Source: Rhodeus uyekii
Lineage: Eukaryota > Chordata > Actinopteri > Cypriniformes > Acheilognathidae
Length of the DNA stretch: 64,000 nt
Reading direction: 5' to 3'
Assembly (NCBI GenBank): GCA_037043235.1
Contig: JAWRVZ010000089.1
Location: 961,001-1,025,000 of the forward strand
Shown here one piece after another: positions 37,101 to 49,419 of the stretch; position 1 is the first letter of the stretch; the number at the start of each line of letters is the position of its first letter. A program made the position numbers and the translations under genes. The notes below the pieces were generated by a model. It worked only from the letters and a program-made list of their open reading frames with translations, searched no databases and was not told the DNA's origin.

Positions 37101-37800
37101 GGGATAGTTCACCTAAGAAAATTTGTTCATTAATTACTCACCCTCATCTCGTACCTCCATTGAAAGTCTATGCAACTACCACTTTCAAGGCGCATAAATC
37201 TAGTAAAGACATCATAAATGTAATCCATGTGACTCCAGTGGTTTAACCTCGATTTTATGAAGCCATTTGAGTACTTTGCTTGCACAAAAAAACAATTACC
37301 TCTTTATTTACTAAATTAATTATTAATCTCCAACGCATGTTCGCAAGAGCACCACATGTGTTGTGTTGACGAGAGAGCAGAGGTTGTCGCGTGAATGCAC
37401 ATTGGAGAGTAGTAATATTTTATAAATAAAGTGCTTTTGTTATGAGTTTGGAAGGTTTTATGTTTATGAATTTGGGCAAACCAAAATTATGTTGTTGGGG
37501 TTTTTTTTTGTTGTGCAAACAAAGCTCCTGCATTGCTTCTTAAAATTGAAGTTAAACCACTGAAGTCACCAGTGGTTTCACTTTAGTTATAAATATTTAA
37601 TTTAAAGAATTATTTCAATTATGTCTTTACAACCTTTCTGCGGCTTGAAAGTGGTAGTTGCCAGTGGAGGGACAGAAAGCTCTCGGATTTTATTAATATT
37701 ATCTTTATTTGTATTCAGAAGAAGAACTAAAGTCTCGCGTGTTTGGAATCACTTGAGAAATTGATGACAGAATTTTCAGTTTTGGGTGAAATATGCTTCT
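37101..37800. mobile_element. TTAA-type MITE, longer variant
   Basis: The left end gggatagttcacctaag after TTAA (37097-37100) and the right part 'gatgacagaattttcagttttgggtg' match the family ends, though the right terminus is decayed. Inverted internal segments occur (actccagtggtttaac / gttaaaccactgaag; ctaccactttcaag / cttgaaagtggtag). Confidence 0.75.
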
Positions 37801-38235
37801 TTTCCTTGACTTGAAATTGATAAACCAACAAGTTTATGCTTGCATGAATTGCTGTAGGTGAAGTCTATGACTTGCTTGAGGGTCAAAATCTAACTGAGGA
37901 TGTTTTATGCAGCGGTGCGACTCTGAAGCAGAAGCTGAAGTAGAACTCAGGTTGTAAGGGGTGGAGGAAGGTTAGCTGAGTTGTAGCCTATGGCTGTGAA
38001 TCTATACAGTACACAAACAGTATTTTTCCCTCTCTCTCTTTTTCTGTTCACCTTTCCCTCTGTCTGTCTCACTCTGGATATTTCACTCTCTCTCTTTCTC
38101 TCTCTCTCTCTTATATTCTGTTAGCTCTGCTGATGTGACAGGGCCCTGACAGCACAGGGAATTCACCCAGAGTCCAGAGAGAGAGAGCTGCCACTGCATG
38201 GTGATAAGATGGTGGACATAAACCCTCAGGCACTG

Positions 38236-38273
38236 TCTGTGTGTGTGTGTGTGTGAGTGTGTGTGTGTGTGTG
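38236..38273. repeat. (TG)n microsatellite
   Basis: Interrupted TG run with a single 'gtga' break. Confidence 0.9.
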
Positions 38274-38686
38274 TTTGGAAGACGGTAGCGAGGGTATTTG
38301 ACAAAGGAAGCGGTACCGTGGGGAATTGACCACTGCAGGCTACACGACACTTCCCAGTATCCTGTTCAATCTCTCTTTCGCCCCCTTTTCAGTGTCACTG
38401 GAACAAATTTTACCTTCCCGTTGTGATCTCAGTGCCTGCAGTTTAAAAATCTCAACCTCTCAATTTGTATAATTTTTCAGTAATATTACATTTTTGGGGG
38501 TTTTACATAAAGCTAGTTGTTTCTGATTTTGAAATAATTATTATCTTTTGAAAAGCCTCAGGCAACATGCCCACAAACCACCCACAGTCCGTTCACTGAC
38601 CGTCTGATGCATACTGCACACAATGGCTGTTAGGAATAACATACTGCCATTCTACTCTTAACTGTTTCTGCACTATATGCTATATA

Positions 38687-38776
38687 AGGGTGTAACGGTA
38701 CGCAGAAATCATGGTTCGGTATGTACCCCGGTTTTGGGATCACGGTTCGATTTGATTTCGGTACAACAGGAAAAAG
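38687..38776. mobile_element. hAT-like fragment ('gggtgtaacggtacg')
   Basis: 'gggtgtaacggtacgcagaa', 'catggttcggtatgtacc' and 'tcacggttcgatttgatttcgg' form the terminal segment of a common fish hAT-type repeat. The rest is absent. Confidence 0.5.
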
Positions 38777-39009
38777 TCTATATCTGAGGCTACTTCACCT
38801 TTCCATGAGGAGACAGCAAGTGAAGCGACAAATCGACACAATGCTAAATGATTTTGTCTCATTATAACTGCAAAAACAACTTTTCATTTAGAAATTTATA
38901 GTCATACAGATTAAGACATCATTTAAAACTGTGAAGGGTCTATTTTTACTTACAATACAAACAAACCATCGTGCTTTTGTGTAAAATAAAGAAACGCTTT
39001 TTACAAGTA

Positions 39010-39190
39010 CAGTAATACCTTGAGATACGACCGTACCGACATACGAGTACTCCGAGATACGAGCAAGCCTTTGAGCAAATTTTTGCTTTGAGATACGAGT
39101 AAAGATTTGAGATACGAGCACGTTTACAGATGCTGACGCTAGGTAGTCGAGCTCTTGGAGCAGCTCAAGCCGCCTCATTTATGGGGTAAT
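39010..39190. mobile_element. Solo left end of the Tigger-like family seen at 20858
   Basis: Begins cagtaataccttgagatacg after TA and continues with gagatacgagcaagcctttg and 'gagatacgagtaaagatttg'. The same pattern occurs in the left part of the 20858-21879 element. No right end was found. Confidence 0.6.
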
Positions 39191-39304
39191 TGCATATGAT
39201 CTCCACTAGAGGGCCAATTTGGTTTTACAGCGGGAGGTTACCGGGGGCGACGAGTGATTCACCAGTATTAAGCTGGGAGAAGCACGAGTTACGCGTGTTC
39301 AATA

Positions 39305-39560
39305 ATACAGTTTTTCTCGATTGCTAAGACACATTTCTTGAAAGCTGCTCTCCTTTTCTCTAAACTGTGAACACAAAACCCAATTTTCAAGCTACATTCA
39401 CAAAACCTCAGACTCTTCTTGCAAAACCGAACTTTCACCTCAAAACAGTTCAATCCGTGCTCAGAACTGAACTATGTTGTTAAATCGTGCCTCTAGTCAA
39501 TCAAAATTAAAAACACTACGGAACAGTCACTAAACACAACGTAGAAAACTAGAAAACACA
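39305..39560. mobile_element. Left-end fragment with TACAGTTTTTCTC terminus
   Basis: The terminus tacagtttttctcgattgct resembles that of the element at 60870-61886 (cagtttttctcagtgaaaat). It is followed by repetitive 'aaaactgaac/aaaaccgaac' words. No right end is recognised. Confidence 0.4.
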
Positions 39561-39610
39561 ATAAACAGGACATGAAGCTGGAGAAATACATGTTTATTGT
39601 TCACTGTAGG

Positions 39611-39765
39611 CTAAATGCATGTTGCAAAAAAAGAATTGCGCGATTGTTGACACACCTCCTCACCGCCAGAGTTACAGCGCCACAGCCGCTTGCAGCCGCT
39701 CACAGACCGGTCCGCGAATTCGATCCGCGGCCCGGTACCATTTCATCCGCGGTTGGGGACCACTG
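39611..39765 (-). mobile_element. hAT-type terminal fragment (CAGTGGTCCCCAAC end)
   Basis: On the complementary strand it starts cagtggtccccaaccgcgga and continues through the ccggtccgcg motifs typical of a vertebrate hAT family. Only one end is present. Confidence 0.55.
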
Positions 39766-40139
39766 CTATAATGTACTATAAGTACCTGATTCTACTGCTG
39801 TTTGGTTGTACTCTTTGTCCAGCCTCCCTCATGCTCATAGCATGGACAAGAACATGGTCAATCACAGTAGCTCTGATTTCATCACATATTACTGTTCTTT
39901 GTCTTCACTGACCACACTGACCACCTCGACCAGAGTCAAAACTATGCAAAACTAATTGGGTCTGACCACTTTAAACTGAAGGTTATATGTTTTTCTGTTG
40001 TTTTTATTCAATTCATTTATTTTATGTTGTTTATTTTGCTCTTAAATTCAACAACAGAAATTCAACAACAGTTTTAACAGAATCAAATGTATTTTATTTT
40101 TAAATGAATTAAAATTCACACTACTAGCGTCATTAAATT

Positions 40140-40720
40140 AGCTTTAACTTTTAAGTGCTCTCTGTTCCTTTCCCCCTTATTCCCTGTTTTCCCATTTTCC
40201 ACGTGAGTGCTCCCCCTCGGTGGTTCCCGCACCTCTAATTCTGCTTTTCCGCAAATCTGTGTCACCTGCTGTCCTTGCTGGCTCGTGCCCGCCGCGACAC
40301 CAGCTTGCCAACGTGCCAGCGGGCACTTCTGCCCGGCAGGATGGCAGGATGAGCGAGCGAGTGAGCGATGGAAAGGGAGGAGGAGAATGAGAAGAAGAGA
40401 GCAGCACTGATTTGTGGAGGAGGATGGACCGATATAGATTGCAGTATAGTGATGAAATATAAAATGAGGAAGGTGAGAGAGACAATTTAAAACTGGAAAC
40501 TAAAGTAAGAGAGATGCACCTGGTAGTTAGGAAAGTTTTTAGGACAGAAGAGAGAGAGAACAGGTTAGTTACTGGCCATGGCAACAGAACCAAGGACACG
40601 TTTTCATACAGGAGAGAGAGACCATTCTCACACAGCGTGTGTGCATGTGCGTGTGTGTGTGTGTGTGATACTGCATAAGCAGGGCTGAAACCTAATGTAG
40701 TGCTAACAAACTTCAATACG
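40140..40720. other. GC-richer non-coding stretch with (GT)n
   Basis: A 179-codon antisense open frame spans most of it, but its protein has no recognisable motif and reads through low-complexity serine/leucine and histidine/threonine runs. I leave it uncalled. Confidence 0.3.
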
Positions 40721-41304
40721 TAAAGGGAGCGATAAAGTTTCCTTCAGATGTCTGTGCCATTAAACCAAATGTGGTATTATTCAGGTAGCTAAAGCATCAG
40801 CCATGTCAACAGTTTAACTAACCGTTATAGTAGTTAACTTGGAAGAGAAAACTGACCATAAGAGATGCTAAGTTTACACTATAAACCTCTTCAACGCCCC
40901 TTGCAGCAGCACGCACTTGAGATATGACACATTTTGTGATGCAATGAAGCATAAAAACAAGTTAGTGTTCTTGTGGAGTATATTTTGGAGTGTAGGGGCC
41001 ATTTACACGTCTTCTTGCATCTTATGTTTATATAAAAAAAATTATAATTCATATAAGTTTATACACACACTGTAACACAAAGTTGAAATGTTCTGTTGCC
41101 CAGAGAGAGAAAAACAATTTGTGGTGTCAGAGGAAAAGATGCTCTAGAGACGAAAGCTGGCGTATTTCCCCCGTCACACTCGTCCACATACATGAGGATG
41201 GTGTGAGAAAAAGTTCACGAATAAATATTCAACTCTGGTCACTAACAGAAAGAGGAAAATAAAAGGAAGAGAACAGAAGTCGGTAGAGTGGAAGGTTTGG
41301 ATTT

Positions 41305-41484
41305 TGTTTTACCTTAATAATAGAAACCTTCATTCAAAAAGTGCATTTTGTGTTATCTTTGACTAATATTTACATTTGTTTGATGATCTGAAACATTTAA
41401 GTGTGACAAACATGCAAAAAAAGAAGAAAAAAAAAAAGAAAAAAAGAAATCAGGAAGGGGGCAAACACTTTTTCACACCACTGT
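41305..41484 (-). mobile_element. Tc1/mariner terminal fragment
   Basis: On the complementary strand it begins cagtggtgtgaaaaagtgtt and then tgccccctt and cctgatttctt, with 'gcatgtttgtcacac' inside. This is a familiar fish Tc1-type terminus. The poly-purine run at 41420-41448 lies within it. The remainder of the element is absent. Confidence 0.6.
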
Positions 41485-42059
41485 ATGTGGTAGATGGACA
41501 TCTTTGACCATTGTGAGTCACGTGTCACGTCTTTCACAGCATCTCACACATGACACTTCATTCATAAATGTTCAAATTCAGTTAACGCACAATCGTTCAA
41601 GTTAAATTACAAATTGCAACCAACGTGTCTCAAGTCATTGCATGTTTTTTTCATTCCACTCAAGTTTTCAGTGCAATAAAATTAATTAAATTCTCAGTGT
41701 TAAATGCATTCTGAAATGTGTCAAGAGCACAATTCACAACAAATCACAAGTACAGATTGCATATTGATTAGCATCAGTTTAAAGTGTCTATTTTGAACGT
41801 ATAAGATCATTTTTGTTCACTCATTTCAACTGCTGTCACAGTGGAACTCGCAAAAATCACTCTGAAATCTCAAAAAATTAACTCACAATTAAATAACATT
41901 TCAAGTCAGCAACAAAATCCCACAGGACCTATCCCATAAATGTTGTTACTAATGCTCAAATAATGTCAAAAGCATACTTTTTATGCTAGACCAGCCAATT
42001 CCCATGTGCAAAGTCTCAGAACACTGTGGTAAGCAACATTATGACTTTAAAAAATTGGT

Positions 42060-42415
42060 TTACGCTACTCCTACATCCTACATGGGGTCAGAGGTCACTT
42101 TTCCGCCAGACTCGTATGCGGCCGTTCCTGGAAGCCAGTGATTATAGTTTATAAAGTTAAAAATATAGATATTTTCCTTTAAAAAAATCCCTTCAGAAGG
42201 CCTTTGTTGACCACCTGGAGAATTATAGATCACACTTATGATGATGGATGTGCTTTTTTGGGCTTCAAAGTCTAAGGCATTCACTCTCATAATAAAGTTT
42301 GGAAGAGTCAGGATATTTTTTTATACAACTCCAACTGTGTTTAGCTGAAAGAAGAAAACCATACACACCTATAGGATGGCTTGAGGGTGAGTAATTTTTG
42401 GGTCAACTAACCCTT
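42060..42415. mobile_element. Partial TTAA-type MITE
   Basis: The right end ggcttgagggtgagtaattt plus 'tgggtcaactaacccttcaa' matches the family. The left part (gtcagaggtcacttttcc, then 'cagtgattatagtttataaag') is the complement of the middle of the 29425-29866 copy. Confidence 0.6.
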
Positions 42416-42525
42416 CAAGTCCTTAAGAATATAGGGTGTACCATTTGTCATTTTAAGGATATGCTCCTTCAATGCGCACTTTTGCAGAGCCCACACTGAA
42501 GCGAGATAAGTAATAGGAGTAAGTA

Positions 42526-43067
42526 CAGTGGTACCTCGAGAAAGGCTCAACTTACGAAAAATCCAAGATACGAAAGCAAAGATTAAATTTTTTTTACTGC
42601 TCTACATACGAAAAGTTTTCAAGATACAAAAGGTTTCTGAAAGTCCGAGATTCGCCCCATAACAATTTTGAAACTCGCACCGCACGCCGCCATCTTAGTT
42701 ATAGTAGACTCGCCACCATCCTCCTGCTCTCTCATTGGTTCCTGATGCTAGCCAGGATCTTTATGTCAGCTTTAGCTCAACCACTCCGCATATGAAACGT
42801 GGCTGAGAGGTTAAGGCGACGAACTAGAAATCCATTGGGGAAATCCACTTTCGGAGATAGCCTCACTCGAAAGGTAAGCTTCGACTTTTTACATTATTTC
42901 ATTGTTTATAGGTCAATTTAGCTTTATTATGAAATTTAATGGGGCGTTTTTGGAGGGCTTGGAACGGATTAGCCATTTTACATGTAAAGTGTGTTCCAAG
43001 ATACGAAAAACTCATTATACGAAGGCCGCCTCGGAACGGATTAATTTCGTATCTCGAGGTACCACTG
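42526..43067. mobile_element. Tigger-type non-autonomous element with CAGTGGTACCTCGAG ends
   Basis: Left CAGTGGTACCTCGAG and right complement CAGTGGTACCTCGAGATACG are inverted and flanked by TA. Subterminal 'cttacgaaaaatccaagatac' and 'gtgttccaagatacgaaaaac' are further repeat features. 542 bp without transposase. The 13-bp aagtaataggagt occurs just outside both ends. Confidence 0.75.
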
Positions 43068-43429
43068 TAATTAATAAGTAATAGGAGTGCACCGTCTTTG
43101 ATTATAGTTAGGTTGCTGCATAACAATACAACCGGTTTAATGGCTCCCATTGAATGCAACTTTTTCGCCCCCTATGGTATGGAGCGTTGCCTACATGCAC
43201 AATGCGGTCATATAAGTGCAATGTGTTGGCTAAGCATTCAAACTTATGCGTGCTGCATAGACTTGTCAGGGGAAAAATCAGAAATAATGCCCCGGGCCAC
43301 TAAGATCCTCCTACATGGTATAGCCTACTCACCGATGATAAAATATTGTCCCGGGCCACATGAGTTTATGCGACGGGCCTGTGCTGTGTGTCAAAATAGG
43401 CTATTAGTACAGTAAACTCTGATGATCTG

Positions 43430-43760
43430 AACACTGCGTGTTTGTGTTTATGTGTGTTGTGAGAGGAAGAGGAACAAAGAGAGACAGCGTGACAGGAAGT
43501 AGAACGCAAGCGGACTGAAGCAGGCAGATAATGTGTAAGTGAGTAAACGAGAGAGTGTGTGTGTGTTACAGTGAGACAGAGACGGGGAGATGGAGACAGG
43601 CAGATGCAGTCTAGGGGAGATAAAATGGATTTGTCTCAGGAGATGCAGTCTAACCAGGATGAGTGTGTCACAGAGAGCGAGTGTGTGTGTGTGTGTTTAA
43701 GATAGGGCGGGAGAATGCGCCTGCTGCTGCAGTAGAAGCCTGATGTTAATGATTAAATAG
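43430..43760. other. GA/GT-rich non-coding stretch
   Basis: Purine-rich with short (TG)n runs (43553-43566, 43682-43697). No gene or repeat family is recognised. Confidence 0.4.
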
Positions 43761-44577
43761 TTTGTGAAGGTTTGCTTCATTAACACACCACCATGTGACT
43801 AATTCACTGAGGACCACTGACCCCAGTGTATGTGTGATCCTGCCACGCTGGTTATCAAGACATTACGGTCTGTGCGTATCCATGAGTGTTTGTGAAATTC
43901 TTTCCTACAAGGAGCAAAAGATTTCTCCATCTACTTGGTCCTGTTGTAATATACCATTAAAAGGATGGTTTACCCAAAATGACCATCCTGTCATCATTCA
44001 CTCACTCTCATGACATTTCCTGTTTGTAAAAAATTGGGCTTTTAATGTTTTAATGGGGGGGGAAAGCACTGGTCTCGAAAGTTTGAATTGGGATTGAGAT
44101 TTGAAAGCTGCTGTAGATGATAAAGGGGTCTTATAATGCTTTTTAACTTTTTCAACTTTAGTTAGTATGTAATGTTGCTAAGCAAGGTTATAAAGCTCAA
44201 AGTCCAAACCAAAGGGGGATATTGTATTTAATAGAATCTGCTTTTCAAGAACTACGATGAACGACTTGTTAGGACTACAGTGCATCTTGTGATGTCACAA
44301 TGTTTCTCATTTAAATAAGCCCCGCCCAATTAATACCCCAAAAAAAGGGCCTGTTTGAGCTGTGCTAGAGAAGATGAAGAGTGTTGAAGAGACACTGTTT
44401 TTTCCAAAACACATTGTTCTTCCTAAGACTTAGAGTGGTTAAACTTATTTTAAACACTGTTCCTGAACATTATAACCCCAACATTTATTTGTGTGCTGCA
44501 CATTTTATGGAGAACAGCTTCCAGAAACTAAGAGAGTACAATGCAGGCTATGCACAGCTCCTGAAATGGAGCATTTG

Positions 44578-44727
44578 CGTTTATGCATTTGTCAGACGCT
44601 TTTATTCAAAGTGACTTGCATTGCATTCAAGAAACACATTGAATCAGTTCTTGCTTTCCCTGGATTTGAACCCATGACCATGGCGTTGTAAACACCAATG
44701 CTTTACTGATTGAGCTACAAGAAAGCT
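44578..44727 (-). mobile_element. tRNA-derived SINE, copy C
   Basis: On the complementary strand: head with 'tagctcaatcagtaaagc', a B-box-like tgggttcaaatcc, the linker and the conserved tail gtcactttgaataaaagc. Complete but diverged. Confidence 0.8.
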
Positions 44728-45199
44728 GGGAGCAGTTACCACTTTTTTTTTGGTTCACAAATTGTAATATGTCTTATTATTTGTAGCTGTGTTTTGTGTT
44801 AATAGTTCCAATTATAAGTGTAATGTTGATTCTAGGATGTAAACAAATGGCAAAGCTTTTCCTACGCTCACTTGCTAGCCAACATTAGTGTTGCTTTTGT
44901 AAGCTCTTGCTTTTGTAGGGTCGTTTACCGTTCCTTAGGGAATTGGACCATGTTTTTATAATCGATTATTGTTTGTATTAGTGTAGTTTTCTGACAAGTA
45001 TCATGATTCAATGGTGTATACCATCATATCTAAAATATGAGGAAAGACCTCCCACTCTTTAACGTCCTTTGAAATCCTTGCCGGCAAAGTCCATGCATGA
45101 TATCCACTTTGCATGATCCTCTGCTAACATTCTTAAGTCTGAATCAGACTTGAATTGGTTTGAAATTAACAACATCCCATAATATTTACATCTGAGAAG

Positions 45200-45766
45200 A
45201 GCAGGCAGTAATGGTAAAGGTGTGACGTTTCCCGAACATGTGTGTGCCAATCACAAAACACTGCGCCAGCTAACCAATCACAGCACATTTTGTATTTCCA
45301 AAGGAGGGACTTAATCGGAAACTATGTGCTTGAGCCAGACTGTGGAGAGAGGTGCTGTGATGATGTAAGGTATGTGAAAAATAATGTGTTTTTTGGACAA
45401 TCAACCATGTCATAATTAGCGTAATTAAGAGATTGCAACCTGTGACATTCTACGGTGGGCGGTTAACATCCTTGGACTCATAATTATGGCATTTCAATTG
45501 CAACAATGCTGAAATCAATCTGCAGCAGTCAGGTGGTACAGGTTAGTGCTTTTTAAGTTGTTTACGTTAATCATTTTACTAATGTTACATGCTTTTGTGC
45601 TTTGAGACTATGTGATTTAACGGCATCTCTCGTGGCGCTTTGCAGACTCTGCTCTGACTGTGTTTTGCGTGGCAGTGGAGAGGCTCTGAAGGGAAGGTGG
45701 GATCTCATGCTTTCAAAGCTAGCTTGCTATTGCTAGACTCTCCAAAATTGCCTATACTACCTTTAA
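45200..45766. mobile_element. MITE with 'ttaaaggta...ggcaatttt' end, copy 2
   Basis: The right end (complement ttaaaggtagtataggcaat, then a tagcaatagcaagctagc segment) is the counterpart of copy 1 at 23960. The left boundary is uncertain. Confidence 0.45.
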
Positions 45767-46009
45767 GTCGGGTGTTTGTAATGTTGCATGCAAAACTCTT
45801 TAAATATACTATAATGCTATAAATTACATTTTTACTCTCTCTCTTTTTTGTTGTTGCTTGTTTTGAAGTAAATGTAAAAATGACATGCTTTATCTTGTTT
45901 TAGAAGTAATGCTTTTTTAAATGTTGTTTTGACAAATTTTTCACTAGATTTTAGCTTGTTTATACTTAAAGCAAACTAAACTCTTCTGCCAGTGCAGTCA
46001 AAGAAATAT

Positions 46010-46305
46010 AGTTAGACTTTACTTGTATTGTCCGTTTTAGAAATTAACTATAAGTAACTTTGCAACTACATGTCAACTAGTTAACGGTTAATAGATTGCG
46101 AGGTTAGGGTTAGTAGAAATATTGTTACACTTTATTTTTATAGCCCACTTTAGACATTAACTATAAGTAACTTTGCAACCACATGTCAACTAGCTCTCAT
46201 TAGAGTATTAGTAGAATATGGGATTAGGGTTAGTAGAATAAGTTGACATACTTAGTATAGTTAGCAAAACATCTAAGGTGGACAATCAAAATAAAATGTT
46301 TCTGA
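46010..46305. mobile_element. Fish MITE with internal duplication ('aactataagtaactttgcaac')
   Basis: Two diverged copies of a unit with 'attaactataagtaactttgc', 'acatgtcaactag' and 'ggttagggttagtag' start near 46015 and 46128. The right end, aaaataaaatgtttc, is the counterpart of 'acactttatttttatagcc'. The ttaggg words are part of this repeat. Confidence 0.55.
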
Positions 46306-46739
46306 AGTGATTCTCTGAAAGTCTTATGCAGTGTTTCTCGGGAGTGTCTCTCGCGTTTCACAGAAAAACAGCATGTGAGTAAATGATGACAGAAATAGTT
46401 ACAGAATTAGAACGATTCCTTATATAAACGTTCAATGAAGCATACGAGCAAACAATCCATTCAAGAGCATGACAAAGTCCTAAAATACAGGATTGATTCT
46501 CTGTACTCATTCTGTATGAGCTCAAACTAAGCTAGCGTGACTCTGATCTCTATCAGCACGGCATCGGGCCTGTGGGCTGGGCTGGGCCGGGATAGCGTCA
46601 GTCGTGGGTAGTGTTGTGTAAAGACAGGGCTGTGAGGGGCCATTGTTCTTCTCACCACAGTCCAGTGTGTTGCCGTGCCGTCTGACGGTAAATAAGGGCC
46701 CGGCTTTATTGAATTGGCCTAAAGGCGAGCAAGAAAGAT

Positions 46740-46774
46740 AGGGAGAGAGAGAGAGAAAGAGAGGGAGGGAGGGG
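46740..46774. repeat. (GA)n-rich low-complexity run
   Basis: Alternating GAGA and GGGA words over about 35 bases. Non-coding. Confidence 0.7.
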
Positions 46775-46989
46775 GTTGTCTGATCCACCGTGTCTGACGC
46801 TGTCACCTCTGCAAGCTAACAAAGTTTACAGCTTTATCTCTAATCAGATTTCCGTCACATACTCATCAAACACACACATGCTGTGCTGTTGGTTGCTGAT
46901 GGCGCTGGTTTCATTACAAAGAGGACAAAAACATCAGAAAGTCACTAATATTGTCAACAGTTGTTTTCCTATATGTTTTCCAACAGTTG

Positions 46990-47025
46990 TATATGTAGAA
47001 TTATTTTATTTATAATTCTACATAT
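46990..47025. repeat. Inverted repeat (14-bp perfect arms)
   Basis: tatatgtagaatta at 46990-47003 pairs with taattctacatata at 47012-47025 across an 8-base AT loop. Confidence 0.85.
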
Positions 47026-47092
47026 ACATATGTACATATGTACATATAGTAATTTTTATTCTATTTCTATTTTTTTAATTAATACATTTTTA

Positions 47093-47097
<5 letters not shown>

Positions 47098-47128
<31 letters not shown>
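47098..47128. repeat. (AT)n microsatellite
   Basis: About 15 AT dinucleotides. Confidence 0.9.
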
Positions 47129-47132
<4 letters not shown>

Positions 47133-47731
47133 TTCCTTGTGTTTTTGTAACTGTTAATTTGCACTGTCCATGGAGCGGACCTGTTTATATTTCACTGCCA
47201 GTAGTATATTCTGTTTATAACTGTGTATGTGACAAATAAAACTCTTGAATCTTGAATATATAAATGTCTAACCGGGGCAAGTTGTCACATGTTTTTTTAC
47301 TACAATATTATGTGTTAGATTAATTGTCCAACATTGTTTTCCCTAGATTTTTGGATTTGACCTTATTGTTTACTTTTTTGCTATTCATAGTAGTTTTAAT
47401 GTTTATTTTTAGGCTCCAAAGATATTAAATTAATTAATCAATGGGACATTTAAACAAAAATAAAAATACACATTTTACTTTTTTATGGACGATGGATTCT
47501 GTGTTAGAGGAGTATAGAAATCTGTATTCTAAAAATCTGTTTAATTTATACATAAATTCAGTGTTTTAGTGTCAATAAAGAGCAAATTTGTGACAATATT
47601 CCCACTATTAGGTCAGTTTGTTCACTAAACTATAGATTTTTTGCCTTAAAGAGACTGTTCACCAAAAGTTGAAGTTCTGTCATGTTGTTCCAAACCTAGC
47701 ACTAAGATCCTATTTTTTTACATTCACATTA

Positions 47732-47780
47732 ACATTTATTCATTTAGCAGACACTTTTATTCGAAGCGACTTACAAATTG
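47732..47780 (-). mobile_element. SINE/V-type tail fragment
   Basis: 'catttagcagacacttttat' then tcgaagcgacttac is the complement of the conserved tail (gtaagtcgcttcgaataaaa). No tRNA-like head follows. Confidence 0.55.
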
Positions 47781-48033
47781 ACGAATACAGAAAGCGATTC
47801 ATCCTGAAGATGCAAAAGTACACAAGAGTTTCATAATACAAAGTTTCGAGCATGCTTGAAGCAATATATAAATAAATATATAATATATAATAAATATATA
47901 ATAAATAATATATATATAATATATAAATATACATTTATAAAAATACACATTTTTCAAAATATATTTTTTGTTGTTATGACTCTTCTGGGATAAAAAAAAA
48001 AGGTGATGTCCCATCCTTATAGATTTTTTTATT

Positions 48034-48201
48034 TACATTTCTGCATTTGGCAGACACTTTTATCCAAAGCGACTTACATTGCATTCAAGAAACACATTGA
48101 ATCAGTTCTTGCTTTCCCTGCGATCGAACCCAAGACCATGGCGTTGCAAGCACCAATGCTCACCAATGCACCAATCAATGTAGATTGAGCTACAGGAAAG
48201 C
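48034..48201 (-). mobile_element. tRNA-derived SINE, copy D
   Basis: On the complementary strand: tagctcaatctac head, B-box-like ttgggttcgatcg, linker gcaagaactgattcaatg and tail gtcgctttggataaaagt. The head contains a short duplication (caccaatgct / caccaatgca). Confidence 0.8.
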
Positions 48202-48639
48202 TATATCATTAATCTTTAGCTATATCATAAATGTTATATCCAATGGTTTTAGGGTTAAAGCATCAGTACATTGATGGTTTTCTAAAGAACTAGAAAGTCT
48301 TTTGTAGAAGTTAAAAATGATCTCATACTGTATATCATCAGTTTTTTTGGTTCTACTTGGAAATGGAACATTTATTTTTCAGAATGTACAGATTCTGATT
48401 TAGCTTTGATTCTTTGATCCTGTATCACCATCAGTGCTATATAGTGTTGGATCGTATTCATGCCAGTATCTCTCTCTGTTTCGCACCATCCATCCTTCCT
48501 TCTATCTTAACAAGATGTCCGGGCCCTGCTGATAAAACACAGCCATACAATATGATGCAACTCCCGCTATATTTCTCTCTAGGCATGGTATTGTTTTGTG
48601 GTAAAGCTAGATTTGCACACACATAAATTGCTTTGAGTT

Positions 48640-49110
48640 TTCCCTAAAACACTCTATATCTTGTTTTCATCTGACCACAAAATCGTTTCCCACATTGTAA
48701 TCGGGACGCCATTAAGCTTTTTGGCAAACTCCGAACGTGCTTTCACACGGTTCCTTTGAGTAATGGCTTCTTTTGTGCCACCCTCCCATACAGGCTATAG
48801 TGTCAGAGCGTTTGATATGCTTGACTGGTGCACCTTCAGTCTGATCTCAGCTGCTGAACTCTGTAACTCCTTCAAAGTGATCGTTGGCTCCTCCGCAGTT
48901 TCTCTCACATGTGTCGTTCCTGTTCACACAGGGGCGTCCTTTTTTTAAGACGGCAACTCGGTTGTTTGATGTCCTTGATAATTGAACAACAGCTCCCACT
49001 GGGACATCCAACAATTGGGTATTGTCCGGTAGCCTTTTCCTAATTCATGCATTTGTTTTACTTCAGCTTCTTCAGAAGACTTTTAGTCTTCATTTTTACA
49101 TCCGGCCTTC
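48640..49110 (-). mobile_element. Degraded Tc1-like transposase fragment
   Basis: The complementary strand gives pieces such as KEAITQRNRVKARSEFAKKL and WETILWSDENK, matching the Tc1 catalytic domain (…VLWSDETK region with its first Asp). Upstream pieces correspond to the DNA-binding half but are frameshifted. The inverted ends are not obvious. Non-functional relic. Confidence 0.7.
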
Positions 49111-49290
49111 GGATTTGCAACCTAAATAATGATCGCTTAACTGTGGGGTTTTTGTCCAGAAAACGTGGTGGTTATTTTAATGATTCTCAGGTAGATGGAC
49201 TTCGTAAGGCAGCCATGTCCTTGTTAGGGAAATTGTTTTTCAGCGATGTAAACTTCGAGCTGATGCAATGCAGGGACTACAAATTTTAAT

Positions 49291-49293
<3 letters not shown>

Positions 49294-49324
<31 letters not shown>
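49294..49324. repeat. (TG)n microsatellite
   Basis: About 15 TG dinucleotides. Confidence 0.95.
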
Positions 49325-49325
<1 letters not shown>

Positions 49326-49419
49326 GACTTCAGTGATTAAATAAAACGAATAGATTTGTACATTTTCTAAAAAAAGAAAGAAAGTGTTCTGCGTAGTTTA
49401 TCAATTAACAATAACTTAC

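Noticed and set aside
40177..40716. 179-codon antisense open frame
   Set aside because: No recognisable domain, passes through a (CA)n tract and low-complexity serine/leucine stretches, and has no supporting splice or start context.
46080..46240. Telomere-like ttaggg words
   Set aside because: They are single words inside a known type of fish MITE, not tandem telomeric repeats.
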